The notes under the pieces are model-generated. The model did not search any database, was not told where the DNA came from, and worked only from the letters and a program-made list of their open reading frames with translations. Of a stretch of DNA of 54,102 bases, positions 14,175 through 24,046 are shown one piece after another; within the stretch, counting starts at the first letter, position 1; each line of letters begins with the position of its first letter. The stretch comes from Bacteroidota bacterium. Lineage in GTDB: Bacteria; Bacteroidota; Bacteroidia; Chitinophagales; Chitinophagaceae. The position numbers and the translations under genes are program-made. The stretch is taken from assembly GCA_023422565.1 (NCBI GenBank), contig JAFAGR010000030.1, positions 1-54,102 on the forward strand, written 5' to 3'.

Positions 14175-16661
14175 TTAATAGGGATCAACATCACAAACGA
14201 TTTTCACAGAGGCAAATTGTTTATTTGATCTGACCAGGTGAATGTTTGAATCAATAATCTTTTTATAATTAAAATGACTTCCGTCTCTCGGAAGTTTTAT
14301 CAATAATTCCATCAGGTACAAATTACGTATTCTTCCGATTACCGGTGCCGCAGGGCCATTGACTTCCCGTATCGTTTTTACAAGCTCCCGGGCCAGGGCC
14401 GCGGCGCATGCTGTTACTACCTGCTTTTCTTTATGCTTAAATGTTATTCGGATCAATCTGGAAAACGGCGGATAATGAAATTCACTTCGCTTCGTCATTT
14501 CCATTTTATAGAATGCTTCATAATTATGTTGCACCACAAATTGCAGTACGGGATGCTGAACCTGCGTTGCCTGAATGATCACGCGCCCCTGCCTGTGCTT
14601 CCTTCCCGCACGCCCACTCACCTGTTCCATCAATTGAAAGGCCCTTTCATTCACGCGAAAATCTGCAAACCCTAAAAGCCCGTCAGCATCAATGATACCT
14701 ACAAGGTCCACATGTTCGAAATCCAAACCCTTCACCACCATTTGCGTTCCGATCAATATGTCGATCTGTTGTTTCTCAAACTGCCTGATGAGATTGTCGT
14801 GCGCATTCTTTCCTCTCACGCTATCCACATCCATCCTCGCAATCTTATAGTCAGAAAAGATGTTCTCCAAATATTCTTCCACCTTCTCCGTTCCGAAATT
14901 CTTCTCCAACCAATTCTGCACTCCGCATGCGGGGCAGGCGATCAAAATGGGATAAGTTTTTCCGCAATAATGACAATGCAATTTCTTGCTGAACTTGTGC
15001 ATCGTTAAGGAAACATCACAATCACCACATTGAGGAATGAAGCCACAACTTCCACATATCAGGTAAGGGTTGTAACCGCGGCGATTCTGAAAGAGAATAA
15101 CCTGGCGTCCGCCCTGAACAGTTTCATCAACCGCTTGTTTTAACTGTTCACTCAACATGATCTTTCCATCGCGCGTATTCATGCCATGGGTATTCACGAG
15201 TTCAATCTTTGGCAACTCTATGCCTCCAAATCTTTCGGGCAAATGCACCAACCCGTACTTGGATTGCTTCGCGTTAAAGTAGCTTTCTATCGAGGGCGTT
15301 GCACTGCCCAATACCACGCGCGCGCCCCTTAGATGCGCATAAAAAATTGCGGCATCCCTCGCATTATAACGCGGCGCCGGATCCTGCTGTTTGTAGGAAG
15401 GATCATGCTCTTCATCAACCACAATCAGCCCGAGTTGCTGAAAAGGAAGAAAGAGAGCGCTCCTGGCTCCTAACACAATCCTCGTTTCTCCCGCCCTTAC
15501 TTTATTCCATAGTTCAACCCTTTCCTGATCATTGAATTTTGAATGATAGATAGAAATGTTTCCACCGAAGTATTCCTGCAATCTTCGTATAAGCTGCGCC
15601 GTTAGTGCGATCTCAGGTAGCAGATAAAGTACCTGGCTGCCATTTGCTACATAATCCGCTATCAACTTAACATAAAGCTGCGTTTTTCCGCTACCCGTAA
15701 TTCCGTGAAGCAGCACCACTTCTTTTTCAGCTAAGGCGCTTTTCAATGCCTGGAGGGCTGATGCCTGCTGGGGCGTTAACGAAAAATCAAATTTCATCTC
15801 GCCTTTTGAAGCCGGGATCCTGTCAACCCGCCGGTTTTCTACGATTAATATCCCTTTATCAGCAAGCGCTTTAAGTTGTGCTGATGTACCGCCGGATTTT
15901 TCCAGCAGTTCGCTCTGTTTAACTTCGCCCTTCGTTTTAGAGAAATGCAGGAAGGCAAGCAGCATTTCCATTTGTTTTGGAGCTCCCTTCCAATCGTTCA
16001 ACAATACCTCAAGCGATTCTTCATTATTGAACTGAGGATTAAGCGTTACGAATTTTTCTTTTTTGGGAATGTAACGTTCAGTCATTTTTTCCCACGGAAT
16101 GCATACCTGCTTTTCAACCAGCTTTTTTACTACGGGATACACATGAGAAGCATCCAATATCAACTGAACCTCGTCAATAGAAAGTTGCTTTTTGATCAGT
16201 AGGGCCTCTGCAACTACAAATTCATCATCGGAAAGGTGAGTAAAATCTTCACCGGCCTCTTCATTATAAAGCAGTATGGTTTCGCTGCTCAGTTTAAAAT
16301 TCAGAGGAAGCGCGGCGGCCATTACTTCCCCTTCGGTACACATATAGTATTGCGCCATCCAGTTCCACAACTTCAGCTGGTGATCAAACACAAGAGGCTG
16401 TTCATCCAACAAATGTATCAACGGCTTTGTGGGAAAAGAGGGTGCAACACTACTGATCGATTTAATAATGCCTGCATACCTTCTGGCCTTACCGAAGATC
16501 ACTTCAGCACGAATACCCGGCATTACCGCCTTCTGCATTTCTTTTGGAACATGATAGATATACACCTGCGGCAGCGCGAGCGGAAGTATTACTTCTGCCC
16601 ATAGATCAGGTTCTTCTTGTGTGAACAATTCCTTTTCCATCATGCCCTTGTTTTTATCCAA
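14175..16661 (-). CDS. priA: primosomal protein N' (replication restart helicase PriA)
   Basis: PriA recognises stalled forks and reloads the replisome through 3'-5' helicase activity. The 828-residue protein has the N-terminal DNA-binding region, a Walker A motif in HGITGSGKTQLY near residue 325, the DEEH Walker B, and a zinc region with repeated Cys pairs (CGSCGF, CGDCD, CHYCGK, CPACG) near residues 530-575. All eight zinc cysteines appear intact. The first ATG gives a 22-base overlap with plsC. The internal ATG at 16643 overlaps the plsC stop as ATGA and may be the true start, giving 822 residues. Confidence 0.96.
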   Translation of the reverse strand: MDKNKGMMEKELFTQEEPDLWAEVILPLALPQVYIYHVPKEMQKAVMPGIRAEVIFGKARRYAGIIKSISSVAPSFPTKPLIHLLDEQPLVFDHQLKLWNWMAQYYMCTEGEVMAAALPLNFKLSSETILLYNEEAGEDFTHLSDDEFVVAEALLIKKQLSIDEVQLILDASHVYPVVKKLVEKQVCIPWEKMTERYIPKKEKFVTLNPQFNNEESLEVLLNDWKGAPKQMEMLLAFLHFSKTKGEVKQSELLEKSGGTSAQLKALADKGILIVENRRVDRIPASKGEMKFDFSLTPQQASALQALKSALAEKEVVLLHGITGSGKTQLYVKLIADYVANGSQVLYLLPEIALTAQLIRRLQEYFGGNISIYHSKFNDQERVELWNKVRAGETRIVLGARSALFLPFQQLGLIVVDEEHDPSYKQQDPAPRYNARDAAIFYAHLRGARVVLGSATPSIESYFNAKQSKYGLVHLPERFGGIELPKIELVNTHGMNTRDGKIMLSEQLKQAVDETVQGGRQVILFQNRRGYNPYLICGSCGFIPQCGDCDVSLTMHKFSKKLHCHYCGKTYPILIACPACGVQNWLEKNFGTEKVEEYLENIFSDYKIARMDVDSVRGKNAHDNLIRQFEKQQIDILIGTQMVVKGLDFEHVDLVGIIDADGLLGFADFRVNERAFQLMEQVSGRAGRKHRQGRVIIQATQVQHPVLQFVVQHNYEAFYKMEMTKRSEFHYPPFSRLIRITFKHKEKQVVTACAAALARELVKTIREVNGPAAPVIGRIRNLYLMELLIKLPRDGSHFNYKKIIDSNIHLVRSNKQFASVKIVCDVDPY

Positions 16662-17410
16662 CTCGCGTTATAACGGATCAAGGCATCCTCCATCACGTTA
16701 AATGTTTTTTGCTTCAATGTTTGAATATCGCTCATTGAAAAGTCTTCAACGGAAATCTCCTCTAGAAAAACAGCCCGGCCCCGCCCCGGACTCAGGGTAA
16801 AAATAGAATGCCCGCTTAAACGTCTTTTAGCATCCGGAAAGATAACGGGCCGTATCGGTGTTCCCGTTTCAAGAGCAATACGAAACGCTCCATCAAAAAA
16901 AGGTGCGAGCGGTTTATCGCTCATATTAAAAGTTCCCTCCGGAGCGATCACCACTGAAATGTTCTTCTCTAGAAAATATTTCAATTCCTTTAAACTCCGG
17001 GCCCGGGCATTTGCATCGCGTCTGTCTACCAAAATCGCCGCTTCTTTATATATGTATCCGAAAATCGGGATCTTTGCCATCTCGGCTTTTCCAAGTACGC
17101 GGATGTGCCGGCCCTTTGTTGCTTTTAACCACATCGGGATATCTATGTAGGAGACATGGTTAAATACATAAACGACGGGATGATCTCCCTTTTCCGGCGC
17201 CTCGTATATATTAATATGGCAGATGCCCCAGAACAAAAATGCGGAATCGGTCCAAAAACGGCAAATGCCGTAAATCATATTTCCCCCTTTTATGCGCCCG
17301 AAAAAGGAGGCAAAAATGACGGCGGGAAAAAGGATTATCATTAAAAGAAGAAAAATAAGAAAGCCGTACACACTGAAAATCACTGATATAACCTTCCTAA
17401 GACCCTCCAT
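16640..17410 (-). CDS. 1-acyl-sn-glycerol-3-phosphate acyltransferase (PlsC family)
   Basis: This 256-residue membrane acyltransferase would add the second acyl chain of phospholipids. After an N-terminal hydrophobic segment (residues about 10-35) come the catalytic HX4D motif in NHVSYID and the APEGTFN motif. Both are intact. It is first in the operon with priA and murB. A TAAATTCG box (17425-17418, minus strand) close to the ATG is a likely promoter. Confidence 0.92.
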   Translation of the reverse strand: MEGLRKVISVIFSVYGFLIFLLLMIILFPAVIFASFFGRIKGGNMIYGICRFWTDSAFLFWGICHINIYEAPEKGDHPVVYVFNHVSYIDIPMWLKATKGRHIRVLGKAEMAKIPIFGYIYKEAAILVDRRDANARARSLKELKYFLEKNISVVIAPEGTFNMSDKPLAPFFDGAFRIALETGTPIRPVIFPDAKRRLSGHSIFTLSPGRGRAVFLEEISVEDFSMSDIQTLKQKTFNVMEDALIRYNASWIKTRA

Positions 17411-17543
17411 TTGGTCACGAATTTAGGGTAATAGCGCTTTTGAAATGCGGGTAGCCGGGCAGGCGGTCATAATTTGCGCTACAGGCTAATTAACCATCGA
17501 GAATAATTTTAGAAAACCTGCTATATTTTATAGGAAAAATGAT

Positions 17544-17570
17544 TACCTTTGCCTCCCGAAAAAATCGGGA
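17544..17570 (+). promoter_or_regulatory. rplU promoter and leader hairpin
   Basis: A TACCTTTG box (17544-17551) is followed by CC and the hairpin TCCCG-A(6)T-CGGGA (17554-17570), which would lie at the very 5' end of the rplU transcript. It is nearly identical to the rpmB leader at 7787-7813. Confidence 0.6.
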
Positions 17571-17584
17571 ATAAAATTGAGTTT

Positions 17585-17890
17585 ATGTTAGCAATCGTAA
17601 AAATTGCCGGTCAACAATTTAAGGTTAAGGCAGGAGACAGCTTATACGTACCGCATCTGGATGGTAAGGCAGGAGATTCAGTGGAATTTTCTGATGTGTT
17701 GATGACTACCGAAGGAGATAAAATTTCCATGGGTAAAGATGTGAAGGTGGTAGTTAAAGCAGAAATTGTAAACGACCTGGTGAAAGGCGAAAAAGTGATC
17801 GCTTTTAAAATGAAAAGAAGAAAAGGTTTCCGTAAAAAACATGGGCACCGTACTCAGTACACTCAAATAAAAGTTACTGGAATTGCATAA
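17585..17890 (+). CDS. rplU: 50S ribosomal protein L21
   Basis: This 101-residue L21 begins MLAIVKIAGQQFKVKAGD, the standard N-terminus; the TTG further upstream lies inside the leader hairpin and is rejected. KMKRRKGFRKKHGHRTQYTQIKVTGI is the conserved C-terminal RNA-binding region, split here by its basic and aromatic parts. It is followed by rpmA, as in most bacteria. Confidence 0.97.
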   Translation: MLAIVKIAGQQFKVKAGDSLYVPHLDGKAGDSVEFSDVLMTTEGDKISMGKDVKVVVKAEIVNDLVKGEKVIAFKMKRRKGFRKKHGHRTQYTQIKVTGIA

Positions 17891-17932
17891 TGATTTTGAC
17901 GACTGACAGTTTTCAAAATTAAAATTTAGAAC

Positions 17933-18199
17933 ATGGCACATAAAAAAGGTGAAGGCTCAGTAAAGAACGGCCGCGATTCACAAAGCAAAAGATTAGGCGT
18001 AAAAATTTTTGGCGGACAAGCAGCTCTTGCCGGCAACATCATACTTCGTCAACGTGGTACTGTTTATCATCCGGGCACAAATGTTGGCCTTGGTAAAGAT
18101 CATACCATCTTCGCATTAACTGATGGCATCGTTCATTTCAGAAAAGCAAAGGGTGATAAAACTTATGTTTCTGTAAATGAGGTAGAAGCAGGTTCGTAA
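17933..18199 (+). CDS. rpmA: 50S ribosomal protein L27
   Basis: This 88-residue L27 starts MAHKKGEGSVKNGRDSQSKR, so the flexible N-terminus that reaches the peptidyl transferase centre is present and no cleaved Firmicutes-type extension is seen. GGQAALAGNIILRQRGT is the family core. It is the second gene of the rplU operon. Confidence 0.97.
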   Translation: MAHKKGEGSVKNGRDSQSKRLGVKIFGGQAALAGNIILRQRGTVYHPGTNVGLGKDHTIFALTDGIVHFRKAKGDKTYVSVNEVEAGS

Positions 18200-18279
18200 T
18201 TTTTTTGATGTTTTTTTTGGTAGTTACAAAATAGTATTTATTTTTAAGTATTATTTACTAACCAATTAAATTCAAAAAA

Positions 18280-18408
18280 ATGGCTACAAAGAAAAAAGCT
18301 GCTAAAAAAGCGGCTCCAAAAAAAGCTGCAAAGAAAGCTGCTCCTAAGAAAGCTGCTAAAAAAGCCGCTCCAAAAAAAGCCGCTAAGAAAGCTGCTGCAA
18401 AGAAATAA
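18280..18408 (+). CDS. histone H1-like Lys/Ala-rich mini-protein
   Basis: This 42-residue protein is made only of M, A, T, K and P. A nine-residue unit KKAAKKAAP is repeated three to four times, like the C-terminal tail of histone H1 and bacterial HctB/AlgP-type tails. It would bind DNA or RNA through charge and may compact the nucleoid. It starts 81 bases after rpmA, behind an AT-rich spacer that contains TATTTTTA, a possible -7 box. A strong terminator follows. Small proteins of this kind are known in Bacteroidota; the exact role here is inference. Confidence 0.85.
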   Translation: MATKKKAAKKAAPKKAAKKAAPKKAAKKAAPKKAAKKAAAKK

Positions 18409-18440
18409 TCTAAGGATTTTTCTTCGAAGCGAAAATAGTA

Positions 18441-18465
18441 AGTCCCGGTTCTGCCGGGACTTTTT
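18441..18465 (+). terminator. rho-independent terminator
   Basis: The stem AGTCCCGG/CCGGGACT with loop TTCTG is followed by five T. It closes the histone-like gene, and possibly the rplU-rpmA transcript. Confidence 0.85.
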
Positions 18466-18625
18466 CATTCCCTAAAAGCCGCTCCCAAAGCGGGTTTTGG
18501 CAATTAGTTAGTAGTTAATAGTTTAAAGTTCGCAGTTCAACACAAAGAGAATTGTATTGTTGTGGGCACCCATTTTTTCATCTCCACATTTGCACAATTT
18601 CATATTTACACATTAAGTTCGTTCC

Positions 18626-20290
18626 ATGAACAACAGCACTATATCAGACGTCTTTTCCCTTCTTTCAAAACTGTCTGAAATACATGGCGAAAATTCTTTC
18701 AAATCGAAATCATATAGCGTAGCCGCTTTTTCAATTGATAGATATCCGGAACCATTGATCAGTTTACCAAGAGAAAAAATTGCCACCATCAAAGGAATCG
18801 GTGCTTCATCTGCCCAAAAAATTTTTGAATTATTTGAAACCGGAAGGATCCAGGCTTTGGAAGATCTTATTGCGATCACTCCATCAGGTATTGTCCAAAT
18901 GATGAAGATAAAAGGACTGGGTCCGAAAAAAATCAACACCATATGGAAAGAGATGGAGATTGAAACCATCGGTGAACTGCTTTACGCCTGTAAAGAAAAT
19001 CGTTTAAAATTATACAAGGGCTTCGGCGAAAAAACACAACAGGCCATTTCAGATAGTATTGAGTTTTTCCAAAAGAGCCAGGGAAGATTCTTGTTTGCGC
19101 AGGTTGTTGACTTAAGTAAAGAAATAACTGAGCGAATGGAAAACATTTTTGGGAAAAGAAATGTAATCATTACCGGAGACGTGGCCCGGCAAAATGAAAT
19201 TGTAGATGCGCTGGAATATGTAATTGCGGCAAACGAGCAACAGATCATTTTTGAAATGGAAAAAACAGGTTTCGTGCAGGAGGGTTCCGATGACGGCCTC
19301 TCCTTCAAAACAAATGAAGGCATCAGGCTTTGCATATTCCCCGTGGAAGAACAAAATCTGGCCTATGAAGGGATCATCAGAACCGGTTCGGAAAGTTTCA
19401 ACAAAGCATTTGCTGAATCAATATCATCCGGGGAAGCCGCCGGGCTGGATGAAGAAGAAATCTTTGAAAAAGCGGGAATGCCGCGAATCCCTCCCTTTTT
19501 GAGAGAGAATCCTGAGATTTTTGAGCAGTATAAGCCGAACAACAGTATAATTCAACAGGAAGACATACGAGGAATAATTCATTGCCATAGTACGTGGAGC
19601 GATGGAAGCCATACCATAGAAGAACTTGCCGACGCCTGTGAGAAAATGAATCTAGACTATCTGGTGATCACTGATCATAGCAAATCGGCCTTTTATGCAA
19701 ATGGATTAACTGAAGACCGGATAAGGCAACAACATGAATTTATAGATCGGTTCAACTCAAGCTCACTTTCCATTAAAATTTTTAAAGGGATTGAAAGCGA
19801 TATCCTCAATGATGGCCGGTTAGACTATCCGGATAATGTCCTTTCCACTTTTGATGTAGTTATTGCCTCCGTACATAGTAATTTAAAAATGACGGAAGAA
19901 AAGGCGACGGCACGGCTCATCAGCGCTATAGAAAACCCTTACACTACAATACTTGGGCACATGACGGGACGGCTTCTGCTCAGCAGAAATGGCTATCCTG
20001 TTAATCATCGGAAGGTGATTGATGCATGCGTTGCTAACAATGTAGCGATAGAATTGAACGCGCATCCCAACAGGCTGGACATTGATTGGCGCGAGATAGG
20101 CTATGCTCTTGATAAGGGAGCTTACATCTCAATCGACCCTGATGCGCATTTTATTGAAGGGTTGGACGACGTGAAATTCGGCATATGGGTTGCGCAAAAA
20201 GCGATGCTGCCGAAAGAAAGAAATTTGAGCAGCATGAACCGTATTGAATTTGAATCTTATTTAGTGCGGAACAAAAGTAAACGAGGTTAA
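18626..20290 (+). CDS. PolX-type protein (HhH plus PHP) with degenerate polymerase site
   Basis: This 554-residue protein has PolX architecture: helix-hairpin-helix motifs (IKGIGASSAQKI and IKGLGPKKINTI, residues about 50-115), a pol-beta-like nucleotidyltransferase region, and a C-terminal PHP domain from about residue 315. The PHP metal motifs are intact: HCHSTWSDG, VITDHSKS, FKGIESDI, SVHSN, GHMTG, ELNAHP and DPDAH. In the polymerase palm the expected GSxRR and DxD elements read GDVARQ and ALE, so both catalytic aspartates seem lost. It may therefore act only as a PHP nuclease/phosphatase with DNA-binding motifs. The stop overlaps the convergent kinase gene by four bases. Confidence 0.9.
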   Translation: MNNSTISDVFSLLSKLSEIHGENSFKSKSYSVAAFSIDRYPEPLISLPREKIATIKGIGASSAQKIFELFETGRIQALEDLIAITPSGIVQMMKIKGLGPKKINTIWKEMEIETIGELLYACKENRLKLYKGFGEKTQQAISDSIEFFQKSQGRFLFAQVVDLSKEITERMENIFGKRNVIITGDVARQNEIVDALEYVIAANEQQIIFEMEKTGFVQEGSDDGLSFKTNEGIRLCIFPVEEQNLAYEGIIRTGSESFNKAFAESISSGEAAGLDEEEIFEKAGMPRIPPFLRENPEIFEQYKPNNSIIQQEDIRGIIHCHSTWSDGSHTIEELADACEKMNLDYLVITDHSKSAFYANGLTEDRIRQQHEFIDRFNSSSLSIKIFKGIESDILNDGRLDYPDNVLSTFDVVIASVHSNLKMTEEKATARLISAIENPYTTILGHMTGRLLLSRNGYPVNHRKVIDACVANNVAIELNAHPNRLDIDWREIGYALDKGAYISIDPDAHFIEGLDDVKFGIWVAQKAMLPKERNLSSMNRIEFESYLVRNKSKRG

Positions 20291-23200
20291 CCCTTCAGCG
20301 GGAAGGAAACAAAGAAAGTTGTTCCATTTCCTTTTTCCGACTCAAACCAGATCTGTCCGCGTGCGTGTTCAACCATACGCTTACACATGGCCAGTCCGAG
20401 GCCCGTTCCTGAAGATTTGGTTGTAAAGTTCGGCGTGAAGATATGATCACGAATGCTCTCCTCTATTCCATAGCCCTTGTCTGAAATTTTAATTATTACA
20501 TTGTCTCCTTCGCGGTACTCCTCTACTGAAACAACAGCTTTTTCATTTTCCGGAGTTGCCTGTATTGCATTTTGAAGAAGATTGGTGAAGATTCTGTTGA
20601 TATGGGTTTTGTCTGCTTCTACTATCAGAGGCTGTTGCAGTAAGCTAATGTTGAGTTCCAGGTTTTCATTTGCAGAATAAAGTTGAAAGACGCCATTCAG
20701 AATTTCATTAAGGTCCACGTTTTCGCGCCTCGCATTTTCAATATTAGCAAACTGGCTGAATTCGCTTGCTATCATGCTGAGATGGTCGATCTGCTCAACC
20801 AGGGTTTTCGAAACGCTGTTTGCCAACTGCGTAATGTTAGGCGCGCCTTGTTCAATTGCCTTCTGCAAATACTGCATACTTAACTTCATCGGCGTAAGCG
20901 GGTTTTTTATTTCATGTGCGATCTGTTTGGCCATTTCACGCCATGCCCCTTCACGCTCAGTTTTAGCAAGCGCCCGCGCACTCTCATCAAGTTTCTCCAC
21001 CATTTTGTTATACTCGGCTACCAGCTGACCTATCTCATCACTCCTCGTCCAGGTGATGGCCTCATTGCGCCTTTCAAGATTTATCTTCTTCATCTTTTCA
21101 CTGATAAGGGAAAAAGTTCTGGTGATCCGGTTAGTAATGAACAATGCTATAACACCGGCAATGAGGAAGATGAACGCATTAAGGTTAATTATAGTAACAA
21201 GAAAATTGGATATTTCTTCTTTCAGGTTTTCCTGCGAGGTGAAATACGGAATGTTCAGGTAAGCATATTTATCGCCGTTCTCATTTATCACCGGCTTATA
21301 GTTACTTGTATAACGCAACTTGCCGATCTCCTCGTTTTGAAAATACTGTACTTCATGGTTTTGATGAAGGTGATAAAAGGCAACTGGATTCATCATTGTG
21401 CTTACTATCCCTTTAATGTAAGGGAGTGGTAATGATGAAACGAGCAAGCGCCCTTCCAGGTCGTAAAGGTTCACATCCATTCCATGTATCTCCGATATCC
21501 TCTTTATTGATAGGCCTATGGCATTTCTATCTGCCTGGTTAACAGGAACCTTAGTCGCTAAAGAATCGCTAGAAAGAACAGCGGCGCTTTTGAGTTCGTT
21601 TTCCATTATTCGAATCGACTTACTCAGGCGCTCCCTGTTGGTATTTTCATAGCGATTGATGAAAAACAGTATCGTAGCAATCCCGATCACTAAAAAGGAT
21701 ACTACACAAATAAAAATAATGGTGCCGTGAATCTGGTTCCGGATACTCAACTGCCACGATTGCTTTGCTTTTGACAAATTGAATTTGGAATTCAGCAAAA
21801 TGTTCAGCATCCAGATAATAAAAGTGAGCAAAAGGAATGCACAAAAGAGATAAGAGAAAAGCGTGATCGATTCAATGGAGAGGCTGTTTTCTTTTGCGAT
21901 AACCACCATGCGCCCGCCCCCGGGGTTATACCAGAGTTCAGTGTGATTTGCTTTTTCAATTTCAAATACCTGTTGCGGTGGAAAAGTAAAACCGGCAATC
22001 GATGTGGCAAATGCATAATCGTTGTGGCTGCTTACCAGCTTATTGTTTTTATAAATGGCAAAGGAATACAATGAGGAATTTTCGATCGCATTTCCCCGCC
22101 CACGGTTGAACAGTTCAGGATAGAGAGTTGCATCCTGTACCTTCCTTAAGCTGGCCACAATAAATACATAGCCAAGAAGATCTCCCTGGTGGCTTCGTAA
22201 TATCTTTTTGCTGATGTAACTGAATTTATCAAAGGATACATCATAGTAAAAAAGATCAGGGTTGCCGGCAGGCTTTGCCTGCGTATTCAATATTGCATTT
22301 AATTCATTGTACCCGATGGAATCCCTGTTGAACAAGGGCCTTTCCTGTGCATCAAACGAAAAGATCTGTGTTTCATACCGGTCTGTATAGCCTGAAAAAT
22401 TTCCTTCAACAAGGCTGTCTTTAAAAGCATGATTTGAATTAAGGGAAAGAAAACGGGAGAAATTATCGGCAAGGTAATCTGCGCGAAAATCGGTGAGCAT
22501 GGTGTTTAGCAAAGTTTCGCTTGAAGGATCAGCCTTTGCGGCAAGAATTTCTGCATAATGCTCACGGTTTCTTAATTCCTTCTCCCTGTTCTCCATCATG
22601 ATAAGCGTAGTGATAGACATTGAAAACAGGAACAGCCAGAAAACAAGCCTGGAGGAAATGATCTGGGAAACTAAAAGACTCAGGTAATTGTTATTCAACA
22701 GAAACAAAAAGAACAACAGCCATAATAATATAAGAATATCAACACCGCCCGAAAGGCTACCAATTCTCGTAGACAGATATAGCAATCCTGTAAACGCTAT
22801 ACACAACAGAAAAGACAGAAAATTTTTTCGGTACACCGGCCTTAATACATCAAGTATTACCTGGCTTATAAAAAAATAGCCGATGGCTATGCAGCAAAGA
22901 ACAATGAACCCGATAAGGCTGTAAATGTTGAGTGTGAAAAAATTCAACACGTCAAACGAGATCTGGGAGTCTGCAACAAGCGAGCGAACAATGTTGCTTC
23001 CGGCGTAAGTGGCGAGCACCAAAACAATACTGGCCGCAAACATCAATGTCCATTTCGTCCAAGGCTTCCTGGAATGAAATACAATGTGCTCAGCCTTCAC
23101 CCTCCCGCGCATAAAAAGTGAAAACCAAACAAAGATGAGAGAGTTGATCAACAGGTTGCCCAGAGAACTGAGCACTCTCCCGGAGCCATAAATGGAAGGA

Positions 23201-24036
23201 TCGAACAATTCAAACTGGCGGAAATTTAATGGAAGCGGGATCAGGTAAGTTGCAGCTCGCAAAATGATCACCGTTCCAAAAAAGAATGCGAAACTCCATC
23301 CCACTCCTGCAACCGAAGAAATGTACAATGCGGTAAGCTGTATAAAAAAAAGAAAGAGAACTGTGGCCAGTATATAAAGGAGCACGGAAACACTGTTATT
23401 TTTTGTCTCCGTTTGCTCCGCTTTCTTCTCAATTCTGAAAAGGTCATTTCCATAGATCGATGCAATTACCCGCCCCTCACCTTTACCGCCCTTTACCTGG
23501 AATGCATCCTGAGTATTTTCTCTTGCGGCAAAATCATTTCGCAAGTAATCATTTGTTACAAAATAATTCCACTTTACAGGTATGAGTGCGAGAAATTTGA
23601 AACGCCCGGCTTCAACACTGTTCCATACATAATAACCGTTTTGCAAGAGTGTAAAACCAGAACGGCCTTTAAGATAAAGCAGGGAGGATGTGGGCAGCAC
23701 TTTCTGTGTATTCCACAGCACCAGGTTTTTATCTCCCGTGCCATCATTTTCATAAACGAAAAGAAAATATTTTTTGGAAGTGATCGCATCAATAAACTTC
23801 GGGTCATACTTTTTGGCCGCCAACTGCTTCAGAAATGAGGTGTCCTTCACCAGGCCCGCGAAATCAAGCTCTGCACGCTTAACTGCATTACCTACATTTT
23901 TTTCAACAAGGGATAGAGATGATTCCGGAGCCCAATAACGGTCTACAATAATAGCCACAGTTACGCACCACGCCGATAAGATCAGCAGGTAGCCATACTT
24001 CTTGAAAAACTCACGAAAGGTGCCGGGCTTAAACAA
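20287..24036 (-). CDS. giant membrane sensor histidine kinase (NtrY-like)
   Basis: This 1249-residue protein has an N-terminal membrane anchor, a periplasmic region, a block of many helices (residues about 215-500), a second extracytoplasmic region, then HAMP, HisKA and HATPase_c. The phosphorylated His lies in AHEIKNPLTPMK near residue 1035. The ATP site shows NLLQNAIQAT, DKGYGIEE and SSGTGLGLAM, so the catalytic core is complete. The H-box resembles NtrY. No response regulator is encoded nearby, so it is an orphan kinase. It is the last gene of DUF3667-mazG-kinase, 10 bases after mazG. Confidence 0.92.
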   Translation of the reverse strand: MFKPGTFREFFKKYGYLLILSAWCVTVAIIVDRYWAPESSLSLVEKNVGNAVKRAELDFAGLVKDTSFLKQLAAKKYDPKFIDAITSKKYFLFVYENDGTGDKNLVLWNTQKVLPTSSLLYLKGRSGFTLLQNGYYVWNSVEAGRFKFLALIPVKWNYFVTNDYLRNDFAARENTQDAFQVKGGKGEGRVIASIYGNDLFRIEKKAEQTETKNNSVSVLLYILATVLFLFFIQLTALYISSVAGVGWSFAFFFGTVIILRAATYLIPLPLNFRQFELFDPSIYGSGRVLSSLGNLLINSLIFVWFSLFMRGRVKAEHIVFHSRKPWTKWTLMFAASIVLVLATYAGSNIVRSLVADSQISFDVLNFFTLNIYSLIGFIVLCCIAIGYFFISQVILDVLRPVYRKNFLSFLLCIAFTGLLYLSTRIGSLSGGVDILILLWLLFFLFLLNNNYLSLLVSQIISSRLVFWLFLFSMSITTLIMMENREKELRNREHYAEILAAKADPSSETLLNTMLTDFRADYLADNFSRFLSLNSNHAFKDSLVEGNFSGYTDRYETQIFSFDAQERPLFNRDSIGYNELNAILNTQAKPAGNPDLFYYDVSFDKFSYISKKILRSHQGDLLGYVFIVASLRKVQDATLYPELFNRGRGNAIENSSLYSFAIYKNNKLVSSHNDYAFATSIAGFTFPPQQVFEIEKANHTELWYNPGGGRMVVIAKENSLSIESITLFSYLFCAFLLLTFIIWMLNILLNSKFNLSKAKQSWQLSIRNQIHGTIIFICVVSFLVIGIATILFFINRYENTNRERLSKSIRIMENELKSAAVLSSDSLATKVPVNQADRNAIGLSIKRISEIHGMDVNLYDLEGRLLVSSLPLPYIKGIVSTMMNPVAFYHLHQNHEVQYFQNEEIGKLRYTSNYKPVINENGDKYAYLNIPYFTSQENLKEEISNFLVTIINLNAFIFLIAGVIALFITNRITRTFSLISEKMKKINLERRNEAITWTRSDEIGQLVAEYNKMVEKLDESARALAKTEREGAWREMAKQIAHEIKNPLTPMKLSMQYLQKAIEQGAPNITQLANSVSKTLVEQIDHLSMIASEFSQFANIENARRENVDLNEILNGVFQLYSANENLELNISLLQQPLIVEADKTHINRIFTNLLQNAIQATPENEKAVVSVEEYREGDNVIIKISDKGYGIEESIRDHIFTPNFTTKSSGTGLGLAMCKRMVEHARGQIWFESEKGNGTTFFVSFPLKG

Positions 24037-24046
24037 AGGTTCTGGT

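Noticed and set aside
17549..17584. TTG start for rplU upstream of the chosen ATG
   Set aside because: It overlaps the end of the promoter box and would translate the leader hairpin; L21 proteins begin at the downstream M-L-A-I-V-K-I-A-G-Q-Q.
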